The position numbers and the translations under genes are program-made. Below the pieces are notes generated by a model. That model saw nothing but the letters and a program-made list of their open reading frames with translations, searched no databases and had not been told where the DNA came from. This document shows positions 7,658 to 16,088 of a stretch of DNA of 64,000 nucleotides, piece by piece. Source of the stretch: JAWSVE01 sp033852115 (GTDB lineage Bacteria > Pseudomonadota > Gammaproteobacteria > Pseudomonadales > Cellvibrionaceae); contig JAWSVE010000003.1 in the NCBI GenBank assembly GCA_033852115.1, positions 1-64,000 of the forward strand, written 5' to 3'. The first letter of the stretch is position 1; the number at the start of each line of letters is the position of its first letter.

Positions 7658-8701
7658 ATGAATACCGAAGTTTTATACACAGTAAATATCAATGGCGATG
7701 TCTATGAAACTGGCAAAGCCGCGATTTCCGGCAAGGAATTACTTTTGATGGCTGGTAAACAGCCACCGGGAGAGTTCGTTATCTATCTTCTTCTTGAGGA
7801 TGGAGACATGGAAAGCATCCGCCCTACGGAAGTGGTCGATTTGCAACGAACCGGAATCGAGAAATTCCGTACCTTTAGAGCAGATGTGCTCTATCGGCTG
7901 GAAGTCAACGGAAAGGCGCGTGAATGGGGCTCAGATTTCATTACAGGACGAGCCATTAAACGTCTCACTGAGGTTGAAGAACCAGATGAGGTTGGTATTT
8001 GGCAGAAAACCAAATCTGGTGAAGACAAGCTCATTGAGGATTCTGACCTAGTTAACCTTAGCCTTGAAGGAATTGAGCAGTTCAGGGTTGGGGCTAAATA
8101 TTCAATTTGCATTGAAGGCAAGGTGTTTGAGTGGTCAAAGAAGACGATTACAACAGAAGAAATTATTCAACTCGGTGGCTGGGATGCAAGCCAAGGTGCT
8201 GTGGAAGTGGACAAAGGCCAAAATGAACGTCCGCTAGCATCCGGCGAAGTTATCAAGCTAAAGCCCGGACATAACTTTTGTAAGAAACAGCGCTTCAAGC
8301 GTGGATTTGACGAAAGCTCCCGCATCGGAAAGGAAGTTCTACTCCTACAGAAAAACTTTGCACATGTTGAATACAAGGAAGTTAAAAATCTTCACTGGTT
8401 CAAAATTACAGATTATTCGCTCCCTTCACCCCTTTCGCCAGACGTGATATCAATCGTGTTTAGCGTCACTGCTGGCCATCCAGTTCCAAAGCCTTACGGT
8501 TTTTATATACCTTCAGGCGTTAAACTCCGTGATCGGGTTTTAAAGCTTAACAATCCTCAGCATCCACCGCCCTTCGAAGGAAGCTGGCGTTTTGCATCAT
8601 GGGATGTCGAAAACTGGCGTCCTGGAGCAGACGTCACTACCGGCGATAACCTATGGGGTTGGGCAAGAAGTTTTCGCAAGCGCTTGCTGGAGGGTGAATA
8701 A
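7658..8701 (+). CDS. Multi-ubiquitin-like repeat protein fused to an E2-like domain
   Basis: The protein (347 residues) holds three ubiquitin-like repeats: about 5-73, 76-144 and 147-206. Each starts with an aromatic strand and a turn (YTVNINGD, YRLEVNGK, YSICIEGK), and the first two end in GIEKFR or GIEQFR, as in the multiubiquitin family. Residues about 215-347 match the E2/UBC-like family fused to such repeats: HWFKITDYSLP, GHPVPKPYGFYIP, PPFEGSWRFASW, WRPGADVTTGDNLWGW. No cysteine lies in the E2-like part; the only two are C151 and C208. No C-terminal di-glycine exists, since the repeats are internal. The start follows TTTGGAG. The stop overlaps the next start (TAATG). Probably acts in protein tagging or a defence response with the two genes downstream. 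Confidence 0.85.
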   Translation: MNTEVLYTVNINGDVYETGKAAISGKELLLMAGKQPPGEFVIYLLLEDGDMESIRPTEVVDLQRTGIEKFRTFRADVLYRLEVNGKAREWGSDFITGRAIKRLTEVEEPDEVGIWQKTKSGEDKLIEDSDLVNLSLEGIEQFRVGAKYSICIEGKVFEWSKKTITTEEIIQLGGWDASQGAVEVDKGQNERPLASGEVIKLKPGHNFCKKQRFKRGFDESSRIGKEVLLLQKNFAHVEYKEVKNLHWFKITDYSLPSPLSPDVISIVFSVTAGHPVPKPYGFYIPSGVKLRDRVLKLNNPQHPPPFEGSWRFASWDVENWRPGADVTTGDNLWGWARSFRKRLLEGE

Positions 8702-9234
8702 TGCAATTCTTTATTGATCTTACCGAAAAACAGCATGATTTTATCTGGCGCCACCTTCTACCCGAAGGTGCAACCCAGGAATCCGCTGCTTTCATTTTTG
8801 CCGAATTCCACGAAGACAATCAAACTTTGTTGCTCAAAGCGCAGGACTACTATCTTGTCGGGCAAGATGGCTTTATCGCGCAATACGATGACTATATAGA
8901 GTTGTCGGACGAGAGTCGGATTTCCATCATCAAACAGGCGCACCGGACGAATACGGCGCTCATCGAGTTGCATTCTCATCCTTTTGATAGCCCGTGGTCT
9001 GCTGCTTTCTCTATCGCTGACATGAACGGATTCAAAGAAACTGTTCCGCACATGTGGTGGAGGCTGCCTGGAAGGCCCTATGCAGCAATTGTCGTTTCAC
9101 CACGTGGTTTTGATTCACTCGTTTGGCAGAAAGCCCCTAATTCACCAGATTGCCTATCGGCATTGCGCGTGGATCAAAAGGTATTGAAGCCTACAGGTAT
9201 GACATTAGGAGGCAAGCATGTCATTAGCAAATGA
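8701..9234 (+). CDS. JAB/JAMM-family metallopeptidase (deubiquitinase-like)
   Basis: This 177-residue protein carries a JAMM zinc-protease signature: His91 and His93 in HSHPF, then Ser104 and Asp107 in SIAD, with an upstream glutamate candidate at 35 or 27. Spacing between HP and S-x-x-D is nine residues, slightly longer than the usual seven. Such proteins cut isopeptide or peptide bonds after ubiquitin-like units. Here the likely substrate is the multi-repeat protein encoded just upstream, either for processing or for removal from targets. Its ATG overlaps the previous stop and its 3' end overlaps the E1-like gene by 17 bases, so the three products are tightly coupled. Confidence 0.88.
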   Translation: MQFFIDLTEKQHDFIWRHLLPEGATQESAAFIFAEFHEDNQTLLLKAQDYYLVGQDGFIAQYDDYIELSDESRISIIKQAHRTNTALIELHSHPFDSPWSAAFSIADMNGFKETVPHMWWRLPGRPYAAIVVSPRGFDSLVWQKAPNSPDCLSALRVDQKVLKPTGMTLGGKHVISK

Positions 9235-10111
9235 ACGATTTAACAGGCAGATCGCAATTTTTGGCTTACAAGGCCAAGAAAAGATTCAATCCACCAAGGT
9301 AGTGCTGGTCGGTTTCGGCGGGCTCGGAACATTCGTATTACCGCAACTTTGTTTACTCGGTGTGAGAGATATTGCTGTTGTTGAACATGAGACTTTTTCA
9401 GAAACAAATCGAAATCGTTATATGGGGTTCTTGCATAGCGATTTCGATGCTGACAAAGGCATCGGAGTTGACAAAGTGATGGTTGCTGCGCGCGTAGTAA
9501 AAGGCATAGACCCAGAAGTGAATATAAAAATTATTAAAAACAAGCTGGAGTCGAGCAAGGCGTTCGACGCCATAAAGACGGCTGATATTGTTGTGGGCTG
9601 CCTCGATAGCGATGGTGCACGTTCTATTCTTAACGAGTTAAGTATCGCCTATGGCGTTACTTACATTGATCTTGCAAGTGAAGTGTTTGAGGACGGGACT
9701 TTCGGTGGTCGGGTTGCGGTTGTCAAAGATGGAAATGGATGTTTGCATTGCATGGGTGATGGTTTAGACCAAACGGAGGTCAGACGATACTTAGCCGATG
9801 AAACGCAGTTAGAAAATGAAGCAAAGGTTTATGGTGTAGATAAAGAAAGCCTTGCTGCGGGTTCTGGTCCATCCGTGGTGGATTTGAACGGAATCATTGC
9901 TTCCCTTGGAGTTCAGGAATTTAAGTTGCACATTACCGATCCGAAAAATAGCTCACGCTATCTGAACTACCGTGGTCATTTAAAATCGATCACAAAAGCT
10001 AATATTGGTGAGGATAACGACTGCTATAGCTGTAGTCTTTACAATGAAAGGCACGAGGTAAATGTCGAAAGGTATTTGGATGTTAACGCTAAGAAAATAA
10101 TTAATGGGTAA
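9218..10111 (+). CDS. E1-like/ThiF-family adenylating enzyme
   Basis: This is a ThiF/MoeB/E1-type ubiquitin-activating enzyme of 297 residues. The nucleotide loop is GFGGLG (32-37), followed by the arginine-rich NRNR motif (64-67) and CLDSDGAR (128-135). Two CxxC pairs (C175/C178 and C269/C272) probably bind zinc as in ThiF and MoeB. Apart from these only C45 and C128 remain, and neither sits where a thioester cysteine is usual, so it may only adenylate. It begins inside the JAB gene and ends the operon. No N-terminal E2 or JAB fusion is present. The expected reaction is activation of a ubiquitin-like C-terminus with ATP. Confidence 0.88.
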   Translation: MSLANERFNRQIAIFGLQGQEKIQSTKVVLVGFGGLGTFVLPQLCLLGVRDIAVVEHETFSETNRNRYMGFLHSDFDADKGIGVDKVMVAARVVKGIDPEVNIKIIKNKLESSKAFDAIKTADIVVGCLDSDGARSILNELSIAYGVTYIDLASEVFEDGTFGGRVAVVKDGNGCLHCMGDGLDQTEVRRYLADETQLENEAKVYGVDKESLAAGSGPSVVDLNGIIASLGVQEFKLHITDPKNSSRYLNYRGHLKSITKANIGEDNDCYSCSLYNERHEVNVERYLDVNAKKIING

Positions 10112-10261
10112 CCTTATTTCGGTCAAAGGCTGGATTTTATATGCCTGCTTTTGGCCGACTATTCGATATTTATCAGAGGTTAGAGCACGTTGGAAATCTA
10201 GTTCCTCGAATCAGTGTACTGAATTAAACAGTTACGCATGGCTCAAAGCTGCTAGGCTACT

Positions 10262-11034
10262 TTAACTCAAATGTTTCAAAGCGTCTTCTAGAGCTTCCTC
10301 CGGAGGTTCTTCATAAATCAGTGTGGTCGCGGCATTAACATGTCCTGCAATTTTCTGCGCTACCTTCACCGATTTCTTTTGCTTGTGAATCACATTTGTA
10401 ATCAAAGATCTACGGCCACTATGAGAACTCGCTTTTTCGATGCCAGCCCAATCGCGCAGCATCAATGCCATATGTTCCTGCAATGTGTTTGGAGAGTATG
10501 AATTCCCTTTTTGGGTACAAAAAGAGGGGAGGAGGGCTTTAATGTCTCTCCTTTATTAAGTCTATGTTGCAAATAGTCCGTCAGTGCTTTTCTAAGTTCA
10601 ACATCAACGATAGGCAAATCTCTAGACTTGCCTCGATGCTTCTTAAGCGAAGGATAAAATTGTTCCGGATCAACATCTAAACCAGATCGAGCTAGCTTTT
10701 CAATTTGCCTGACTACTTTATCAAAACTCTCTATGTCAAAATTAATCATCTTTCGTTGGTATTGGCTTTTCGAGCGACCCAGAGCATCTGCTCCTTTAGT
10801 ATAAGCCGCGGGCAAGCTCATTATTTCTAAAAGATGGAAATCGGTAGCACCTTTGGTGAGCCTAGCGACTTCCTTGATTTGCATTAACGAGATTTCCTGA
10901 GCCCTAAGACAAAGCTTAAAGCTGATTTGCATGATCGCTGTATTTTTTTCCGGATGCCGACGACTTTGAATCACCTCAAAAAGGTGACGTTGTTGTTTTG
11001 AAGTGGGTACACGAGCTTGACCTGATTTAGGCAT
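10262..11034 (-). pseudogene. Frameshifted tyrosine recombinase/integrase
   Basis: Two minus-strand frames join into one integrase. The N-terminal part (10462-11034) holds the first catalytic arginine (CLRAQEISL). The C-terminal part (10262-10483) holds HSGRR, the AGHVNAATTLIY box with the late histidine and tyrosine, and a normal stop. They can be joined by adding one base in the run AAAAAGGG at about 10509-10516, giving a continuous VPKKGNSYSPNTLQEH. So a one-base loss has broken the gene, or the run is a sequencing or slippage site. All catalytic residues are present once the frame is repaired. It points towards the ubiquitin-like operon and is probably the right-hand recombinase of the island. 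Confidence 0.8.
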
Positions 11035-11717
11035 AGTAAACCTCGAAGCAGGGAGGATAGATAATCCGTAATAATGTTATTTAAACAGATATATTCTATT
11101 TAACATAATATACATTATGCGTAAATGCAGATATTGAGGAATATAGATCAATTGAATCAATAAGTTACGCAAACCGGCCTTTACCTTGTCATAGTCACTT
11201 TGCTTAATTATGTGATAAATCATTGGGGTTCTTCGTGTGAAGTTGTCTTGAACGGATTTTCTAGGCCTTGTTTTCTGGCTCTTCATGGAAAAGCTCTGGT
11301 ACTTATCGTCAGTCTCATTTCCTATTCATATAGAAAGCCTTAGATAGTTTACTGAAATGTGTGGCGGACAGATTATCAACGACGCAGGCGGCGCATGGTG
11401 CCGGTTACTACTTAGTCTTGCTTAATGTAATCGGCGATGAAAACGCTTTATACAAAATTAGAACCAGTATAAATCTACTAGTCCCAAATTCTCTTAAGCG
11501 TGTTGTTTCCAAAGCAACAAAAGGCTCTGGCAGCTCGGCAAGCCCATGGCATGCAAATCATCAACAAGGCGCCAAAATGAATTTCTGTATTTGTTCTATT
11601 TAATAATTCTGTAAAAACGTTTCTTAAGCATCGATCTTCTTTTAGTTTTTAGTTTTTAGCGCAAAGATGGCGCTGGATATTTATAGATGAATATTTACGA
11701 CCAACTAGGAGAACGAA
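11035..11717. other. Stretch with no convincing gene
   Basis: AT-rich sequence between the broken integrase and the hydroxylase gene. Short open frames at 11077-11286 (minus) and 11361-11603 (plus, 80 codons) have no recognisable domains, no good ribosome binding site and odd composition. They may be decayed gene fragments. A ribosome binding site (AGGAGAA) for the next gene lies at its right end. Confidence 0.5.
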
Positions 11718-12434
11718 ATGCTTTATACAATTGCAATAATACAAACGACGGTATTTATCTTCTTTTTTACGCTGGAACGACTCATACCAAAACACAATCA
11801 CCCTATTGCGCCAGGCTTTACATTTTGGTGGGCGGCTTTAGGGATATTTTGCCTTTTATGGCTTAGATTAATCTTTTTCTATTGGGTTGAATTACCGAAC
11901 GGGTTTCTCTCGTTAGAGGCGTTTAATTCTGTCGTCCAGGGCTTTATGTTTTACGTGTTTTATAGCTTTGGTAACTATTGGATACATCGATGGAAGCATC
12001 AAAATAGCATTTTGTGGCGCTTCGTTCATCATTTACATCATTCCCCAAGCCACATGGAGAGTCGTTTAGCGTTTTACCGTCATCCGTTCGAGGTGTTTTT
12101 TAATACGGTTTATCTTATTTTCCTTGGGAAAGTAATTTTTAATATCTCTCCAGATGTATTGGCAATCGCACTAGCAATCGAAGGTTGCTTAGAGTGTTTC
12201 CATCATTCAAATATTCAGGTGCCTCGTTGGATGAGGCCGCTCGGTTATGTTATTCAATTACCTGGGATGCATCTTGTTCATCATGAATACAGGTTACATA
12301 AGTATAATTACGCGCCATTTTTATGGGACTATGTTTTTAATACTGTGAAAATTCCAGAAATGTGGGATAAGCAATTAGGCTTTTCAAACAGCCATGATAT
12401 TAAAAGTGAATTAATATTTAGAAAACCATCTTGA
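11718..12434 (+). CDS. Sterol desaturase/fatty acid hydroxylase family membrane protein
   Basis: This is a di-iron membrane enzyme of 238 residues with four to five hydrophobic segments. The histidine clusters of the family are present: HRWKH (90-94), HHLHH (104-108), HH (162-163) and HLVHH (185-189), plus the closing YNYAPFLWDYVFNT motif. Members hydroxylate or desaturate lipids or carotenoids. The actual substrate is unknown. ATG follows a good AGGAGAACGA site. No lipid-related gene is next to it, and it sits just outside the recombinase-bounded island, so it may be further accessory cargo. Confidence 0.88.
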   Translation: MLYTIAIIQTTVFIFFFTLERLIPKHNHPIAPGFTFWWAALGIFCLLWLRLIFFYWVELPNGFLSLEAFNSVVQGFMFYVFYSFGNYWIHRWKHQNSILWRFVHHLHHSPSHMESRLAFYRHPFEVFFNTVYLIFLGKVIFNISPDVLAIALAIEGCLECFHHSNIQVPRWMRPLGYVIQLPGMHLVHHEYRLHKYNYAPFLWDYVFNTVKIPEMWDKQLGFSNSHDIKSELIFRKPS

Positions 12435-12457
12435 CTTATGTAGGTGTAAGGAATAAT

Positions 12458-12485
12458 GTGTTTGGCCACTATAGTGGCCAAACAC
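12458..12485. promoter_or_regulatory. Perfect 28-bp palindrome
   Basis: Bases 12458-12485 read identically on both strands; the centre is GGCCACTATAGTGGCC. It begins 24 bases after the hydroxylase stop and ends 25 bases before the next start codon. It has no T run after it, so it is as likely to be an operator for a dimeric regulator as a terminator. Confidence 0.5.
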
Positions 12486-12510
12486 GATTTGCACATTGGA
12501 GGGACCTTGC

Positions 12511-12927
12511 GTGCCAAAACCTTTACTCACTAAGTCAAACCATTCAGAGAATGTTAAACCCTTTCCCCAGGTGCCTAATACGCCCTTTGCTTTAGATAAA
12601 ACTCTTTACCATGCGATTGCGGTGTATCTCGAAACAGGAACATGGCGCCAGCTTTCTAGTGAAATTAAAGACTTTGTTCGATCTCAGTATGTAGATGCTT
12701 TTGAATTGGTTACCAAAGGCGATATTACGCCAAAACAACTTGAGGACGAAATCGCAAGTCATATCCCATCAAGAAGTTATATCGAACAATACTCAAAAGG
12801 CCGCGCAGTTTGCTATCGTTATCTCAATACCTTGGCTAACTTTTTTGAGCACAAATATACGTTGAGTAACCATAATCCCTGCGATCAATTTTTGGAAAAA
12901 ATTACTAGTGCCAAAGAAAAACACTAA
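12511..12927 (+). CDS. Small protein of unknown function
   Basis: The 138-residue product is not recognised. I chose the GTG at 12511 because GGAGGG lies seven bases before it; an in-frame TTG at 12496 overlaps that ribosome binding site. The protein is soluble, with a proline-rich start and a helical rest (SSEIKDFVRSQYVDAFELV near the centre). It ends inside the start of the next gene (overlap about 20 bases), so the pair is coupled. The perfect palindrome at 12458-12485 just upstream may control both. Confidence 0.6.
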   Translation: MPKPLLTKSNHSENVKPFPQVPNTPFALDKTLYHAIAVYLETGTWRQLSSEIKDFVRSQYVDAFELVTKGDITPKQLEDEIASHIPSRSYIEQYSKGRAVCYRYLNTLANFFEHKYTLSNHNPCDQFLEKITSAKEKH

Positions 12928-13186
12928 CGCAGATTTTTCAGCGATGCTACCCAATCACTTGAAAGCTAACCCTGATATTGTCGAGAGTATTGTGGCGAAT
13001 GGTAATCTAGTGGAACAGGTGTTTGCCGAGCTAGATAAACTTCAAGCGCTATGCTCCGCCAGAAAGCTGGTAGACTCAGGTGAGGAGTTGATGCCGAAAG
13101 GTGTTGCTGGCCCCTACTCGGAACTAATATGCGACCGAGCCGATAATTTGAGAGTTTTATTGACAAAAATTTTTGACGGGCAGTAA
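12908..13186 (+). CDS. Small helical protein of unknown function
   Basis: This is a 92-residue protein starting at GTG, overlapping the end of the preceding unknown gene. It is predicted mostly helical, without signal or membrane segments. The centre holds LVEQVFAELDKLQALCSARKLV and the end VLLTKIFDGQ. No domain is recognised. The overlap with 12511-12927 supports it as a real coupled gene. Confidence 0.55.
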   Translation: MPKKNTNADFSAMLPNHLKANPDIVESIVANGNLVEQVFAELDKLQALCSARKLVDSGEELMPKGVAGPYSELICDRADNLRVLLTKIFDGQ

Positions 13187-13251
13187 CGACGTTTTTTTAT
13201 TTGCTGTCGTTATCAATAGTTATTACGTTTGCCAAAAGGTTTTTACACGTT

Positions 13252-13686
13252 TTAACCTTCTGATCCAAGCAAAAATGTACGTGAGGGATCGACAAGGATG
13301 CGCCCTTTCATCCCTTCTCTACCTAGAAGCATTAGATTACTCATATCAGAACGGTCAGTTAATGTGATCTCAATCGGCCATTGATCCTCGCCAAGTTTGA
13401 TAGGTGTTTGAATAACATAGCGTTCCTCAGATACACCATTTGATGACTTGATGGTTCGTACATCATGCAGTGCGGCTTCACATTGAATGATCGCGTCGAC
13501 GTTGTGAATATTGGGGTGGATGTCAAACCTTACCCAGGGGCGCCCTTTTACTTTGAATTTTTGTAAGTTATCTACATGTAACGACGACGTTTTTGCACCT
13601 GTGTCTACACGAATTTGCAGGTCGCTAATGCCGATTTCTGGAAGATCACATATTTCTAAAGCACCGACAATCAACTTTTCTTTCAT
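13252..13686 (-). CDS. Retropepsin-like protease family protein (RimB-like, DUF785)
   Basis: This is a 144-residue protein of the so-called ATP-dependent zinc protease family, which in fact has an aspartic-protease fold. The signature DTGAKTSSLH is at about residues 28-37. A second conserved block is LLGREGMKGRILVDP near the C-terminus. In Pseudomonas such genes lie with rimK (rimABK) and are thought to act with the glutamate ligase. Here it is the last gene of a minus-strand set rimK-like, aspartoacylase-like, retropepsin-like, about 30 bases after its neighbour. Its role in processing glutamyl tails is inferred. Confidence 0.88.
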   Translation of the reverse strand: MKEKLIVGALEICDLPEIGISDLQIRVDTGAKTSSLHVDNLQKFKVKGRPWVRFDIHPNIHNVDAIIQCEAALHDVRTIKSSNGVSEERYVIQTPIKLGEDQWPIEITLTDRSDMSNLMLLGREGMKGRILVDPSRTFLLGSEG

Positions 13687-13716
13687 TTAATAACACTCAA
13701 TGTTAAATAAATATGT

Positions 13717-14763
13717 CTAAATACCGCGTGGCATTTCACCTTCAGCGGGCATCAAAATGTCTTGCATGATTTCTATATTCTCAACAATTTCTTCGTCTTC
13801 TTCCGTGAAATAAGCAATATGGAACATTGCATCGCCTTCTTGTGCTAGCGGTATGTTCTGCTTGCCAATAATAATTCCTGAACGTGCTGCGTTGACCGTG
13901 CCAAAGCGCTCGCCAAAAGAGTTGCCGATATGTGCCAGTGGGTCGCCCTTTTGTACTTGATCACCTAGGTTTTTTAATGTGGTGACAATGCCACTATGAT
14001 TTGCTCTCACCCAGGCGCTGGTATTTGCGATGAAATGTTTTAAAGGGCCTTTCTTCGCTGTAGTTTTTGATTTTCGTTGCAACATCCCAAGGTGGGTTAA
14101 TACATTCTGAATTCCTTTCACACCGGCGCGAATCGATAGCTCATCAAAACGTAGAGCTTGTCCCGCTTCATACAGTAGAACTTTGGTGCCTAACTCAACA
14201 GCGGCTTGTCGTAACGAACCATCTCGTAGATCAGCATTTAGCAACACCGGGACACCAAATGCTTCAGCGAGTTCGCGTGTCTCAGCGTCCTTTAAATTGG
14301 CTCTAATTTGTGGCAGGTTTGATCGATGAATCGCGCCTGTGTGCAAATCGATACCGTAGTCACAGTGGCTAATTATTTCAGAAAGGAATTTATTGGCCAC
14401 GATGCCCGCTAGCGAACCTTTAGCCGAGCCAGGAAAACAACGATTAAGGTCTCGCCTATCGGGCATATAGCGTGTTTGGTTAAGCACCCCGTAGACGTTC
14501 ACCATCGGCACGAGTATTAGTGTGCCGTGTGTTATTTTTAGCCGTTTCATACTAATTAAGCGACGTATAATTTCAACGCCGTTTAATTCATCACCGTGAA
14601 CAGCTGCACATACAAAAACCGTTGGGCCATCATGCCGACCGCGCTTGACGTGAACCGGCATACAAATATCGGTATCGGTGTATAGTCGTACAACAGGTAG
14701 TTCGATTTCTAAACTCTTACCGGGTAGCACTTCTTGGCCACCGATCAACAATTGCCTCGACAT
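13717..14763 (-). CDS. Succinylglutamate desuccinylase/aspartoacylase family protein
   Basis: This is an M14-type zinc hydrolase of 348 residues. The zinc ligands are HGDE (His56, Glu59) and His141 in DLHTG. The DRRDLNRCFPG block typical of the AstE/AspA group lies at about 102-112. The C-terminal part (about 245-330) forms a beta-rich biotinyl-lipoyl-like domain (SGIVTTLKNLGDQVQKGDPL), as in many bacterial members. It sits three bases after the rimK-like stop, so these genes form one operon. Members next to RimK may remove amino-acid tails or recycle glutamyl compounds; the exact substrate is unknown. Confidence 0.88.
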   Translation of the reverse strand: MSRQLLIGGQEVLPGKSLEIELPVVRLYTDTDICMPVHVKRGRHDGPTVFVCAAVHGDELNGVEIIRRLISMKRLKITHGTLILVPMVNVYGVLNQTRYMPDRRDLNRCFPGSAKGSLAGIVANKFLSEIISHCDYGIDLHTGAIHRSNLPQIRANLKDAETRELAEAFGVPVLLNADLRDGSLRQAAVELGTKVLLYEAGQALRFDELSIRAGVKGIQNVLTHLGMLQRKSKTTAKKGPLKHFIANTSAWVRANHSGIVTTLKNLGDQVQKGDPLAHIGNSFGERFGTVNAARSGIIIGKQNIPLAQEGDAMFHIAYFTEEDEEIVENIEIMQDILMPAEGEMPRGI

Positions 14764-14766
14764 GGC

Positions 14767-15960
14767 TTAATCGTCATTCACTTCATGCGGTAGCTCGAGA
14801 ATTTCTGGTGCTCTCCTGCGTCGCGTTTTGGCGGGGATCATGCTGCGCATTGATTCTAATTTTCCGAAACACAAAATCTTGTCGTTCGCTTCTAATACGC
14901 GTGTCTTTTTTGGGTTCGGTATACTTTTAGAGCCACGGTAGAGAGTCAGTGTATTGATATCTTGGTCGTATAATTTTGTTTCTTCGAGTGTCATACCGAC
15001 AAATTTAGAGCCTTCAGGAACGTATATCTCGCTCACACCATAGCCTTTGCTCACGTTAAGGCGCTGTCGAACATCTATTTCTGGGAAGTCTACTTGTGCC
15101 GCTATGTATTCAATGACGGCCCCAGCGACATCTAATCCCGTGCAGGTTTCGATTCCCTCTAAGCCTGGTGAGGAGTTAACTTCCATAATTTGCGGCCCGG
15201 TTTTACTTTCAAGTATGTCGACGCCTGCGACGCGTAATCCCATAATTTGTGCAGCGCGTACAGCAGTTTCTGCGTATTCGTCAGACAGTTCGACAGCTTC
15301 GGCTACGCCGCCTCGATGAACATTGCTTCGAAATTCTTGCCCCTGGGCTACTCGTCTCATTGCGGCAACTACGCGGTCACCCACCACAAACGCTCTGATG
15401 TCTTTTCCTTTACTCTCAGCGACAAATTTTTGAATGAGCACGTTTTGCTTTTGACTTTGTAGTAGCTCAATAATCGACGCCGCAGCCTGCACGGATTCGG
15501 CCAACAGCACCCCAATACCTTGTGTCCCTTCTATAAGCTTGATAATGACAGGCGCGCCTCCTACCCGCTCAATTGCTGGAAGCACATCAAGCTTGTCTCG
15601 TACAAAAGTGGTGCGAGGGATACCAATATGGTGGCGGCTGAGAATCTGGAGGCTTCGTAATTTATCTCGGGAATTGAGTATCCCGTGAGCTGTATTCGCA
15701 CAAAATACGTCCATTTCTTGGAATTGGCGTACGACCGCTGTCCCATAGTAGGTAATGGATGCGCCGATTCGCGGCAAGACGGCATCATAGTCGTCGATTG
15801 GCGACTGTTTATAGTATAGGTCCGGAACTCCCTGTTGCAGGTCAATGGCAAACTTGAGGGTATCGAGAACTCGCACGGTATGACCGCGCTGTTTAGCGGC
15901 TTCCTTTAAACGCTTAGTGCTGTAGAGGTTATTTCCACGGGATAGAATAGCTAATTTCAT
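14767..15960 (-). CDS. rimK: RimK-type glutamate ligase with C-terminal TrkA-C domain
   Basis: Residues 1-295 match RimK, the ATP-grasp ligase that adds glutamates to the C-terminus of ribosomal protein S6: an N-terminal ILSRGNNLYST-type start, an ATP-binding core with PVIIKLIEGTQGIGVLL, and the metal-binding IMEVNSSPGLEGIE. E. coli RimK ends at about 300. Here another 95 residues follow (about 303-397), with SEIYVPEGSKFVGMTLEE and a beta pattern of the TrkA-C/RCK_C ligand-binding domain. The tail may sense a small ligand. The gene leads an operon with a desuccinylase-like and a retropepsin-like gene. Confidence 0.88.
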   Translation of the reverse strand: MKLAILSRGNNLYSTKRLKEAAKQRGHTVRVLDTLKFAIDLQQGVPDLYYKQSPIDDYDAVLPRIGASITYYGTAVVRQFQEMDVFCANTAHGILNSRDKLRSLQILSRHHIGIPRTTFVRDKLDVLPAIERVGGAPVIIKLIEGTQGIGVLLAESVQAAASIIELLQSQKQNVLIQKFVAESKGKDIRAFVVGDRVVAAMRRVAQGQEFRSNVHRGGVAEAVELSDEYAETAVRAAQIMGLRVAGVDILESKTGPQIMEVNSSPGLEGIETCTGLDVAGAVIEYIAAQVDFPEIDVRQRLNVSKGYGVSEIYVPEGSKFVGMTLEETKLYDQDINTLTLYRGSKSIPNPKKTRVLEANDKILCFGKLESMRSMIPAKTRRRRAPEILELPHEVNDD

Positions 15961-16088
15961 TGATGTACTCGTGATGATGAGCGCCGCATATCATGGCGCA
16001 GGAAGTTCCGGCATATACCGCAAAAATTATAGCGAGTGAATTGATCTGGTGCGACTGAAATTCATTATATGTTGCAGAATAAGACGTG

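Noticed and set aside
11077..11286. Minus-strand frame of 69 codons before the integrase
   Set aside because: AT-rich with a low-complexity end, no ribosome binding site of note and no domain; probably chance or decayed sequence.
11361..11603. Plus-strand frame of 80 codons
   Set aside because: No domain recognised and no good ribosome binding site. It may be a fragment of a decayed gene but cannot be supported as a gene.
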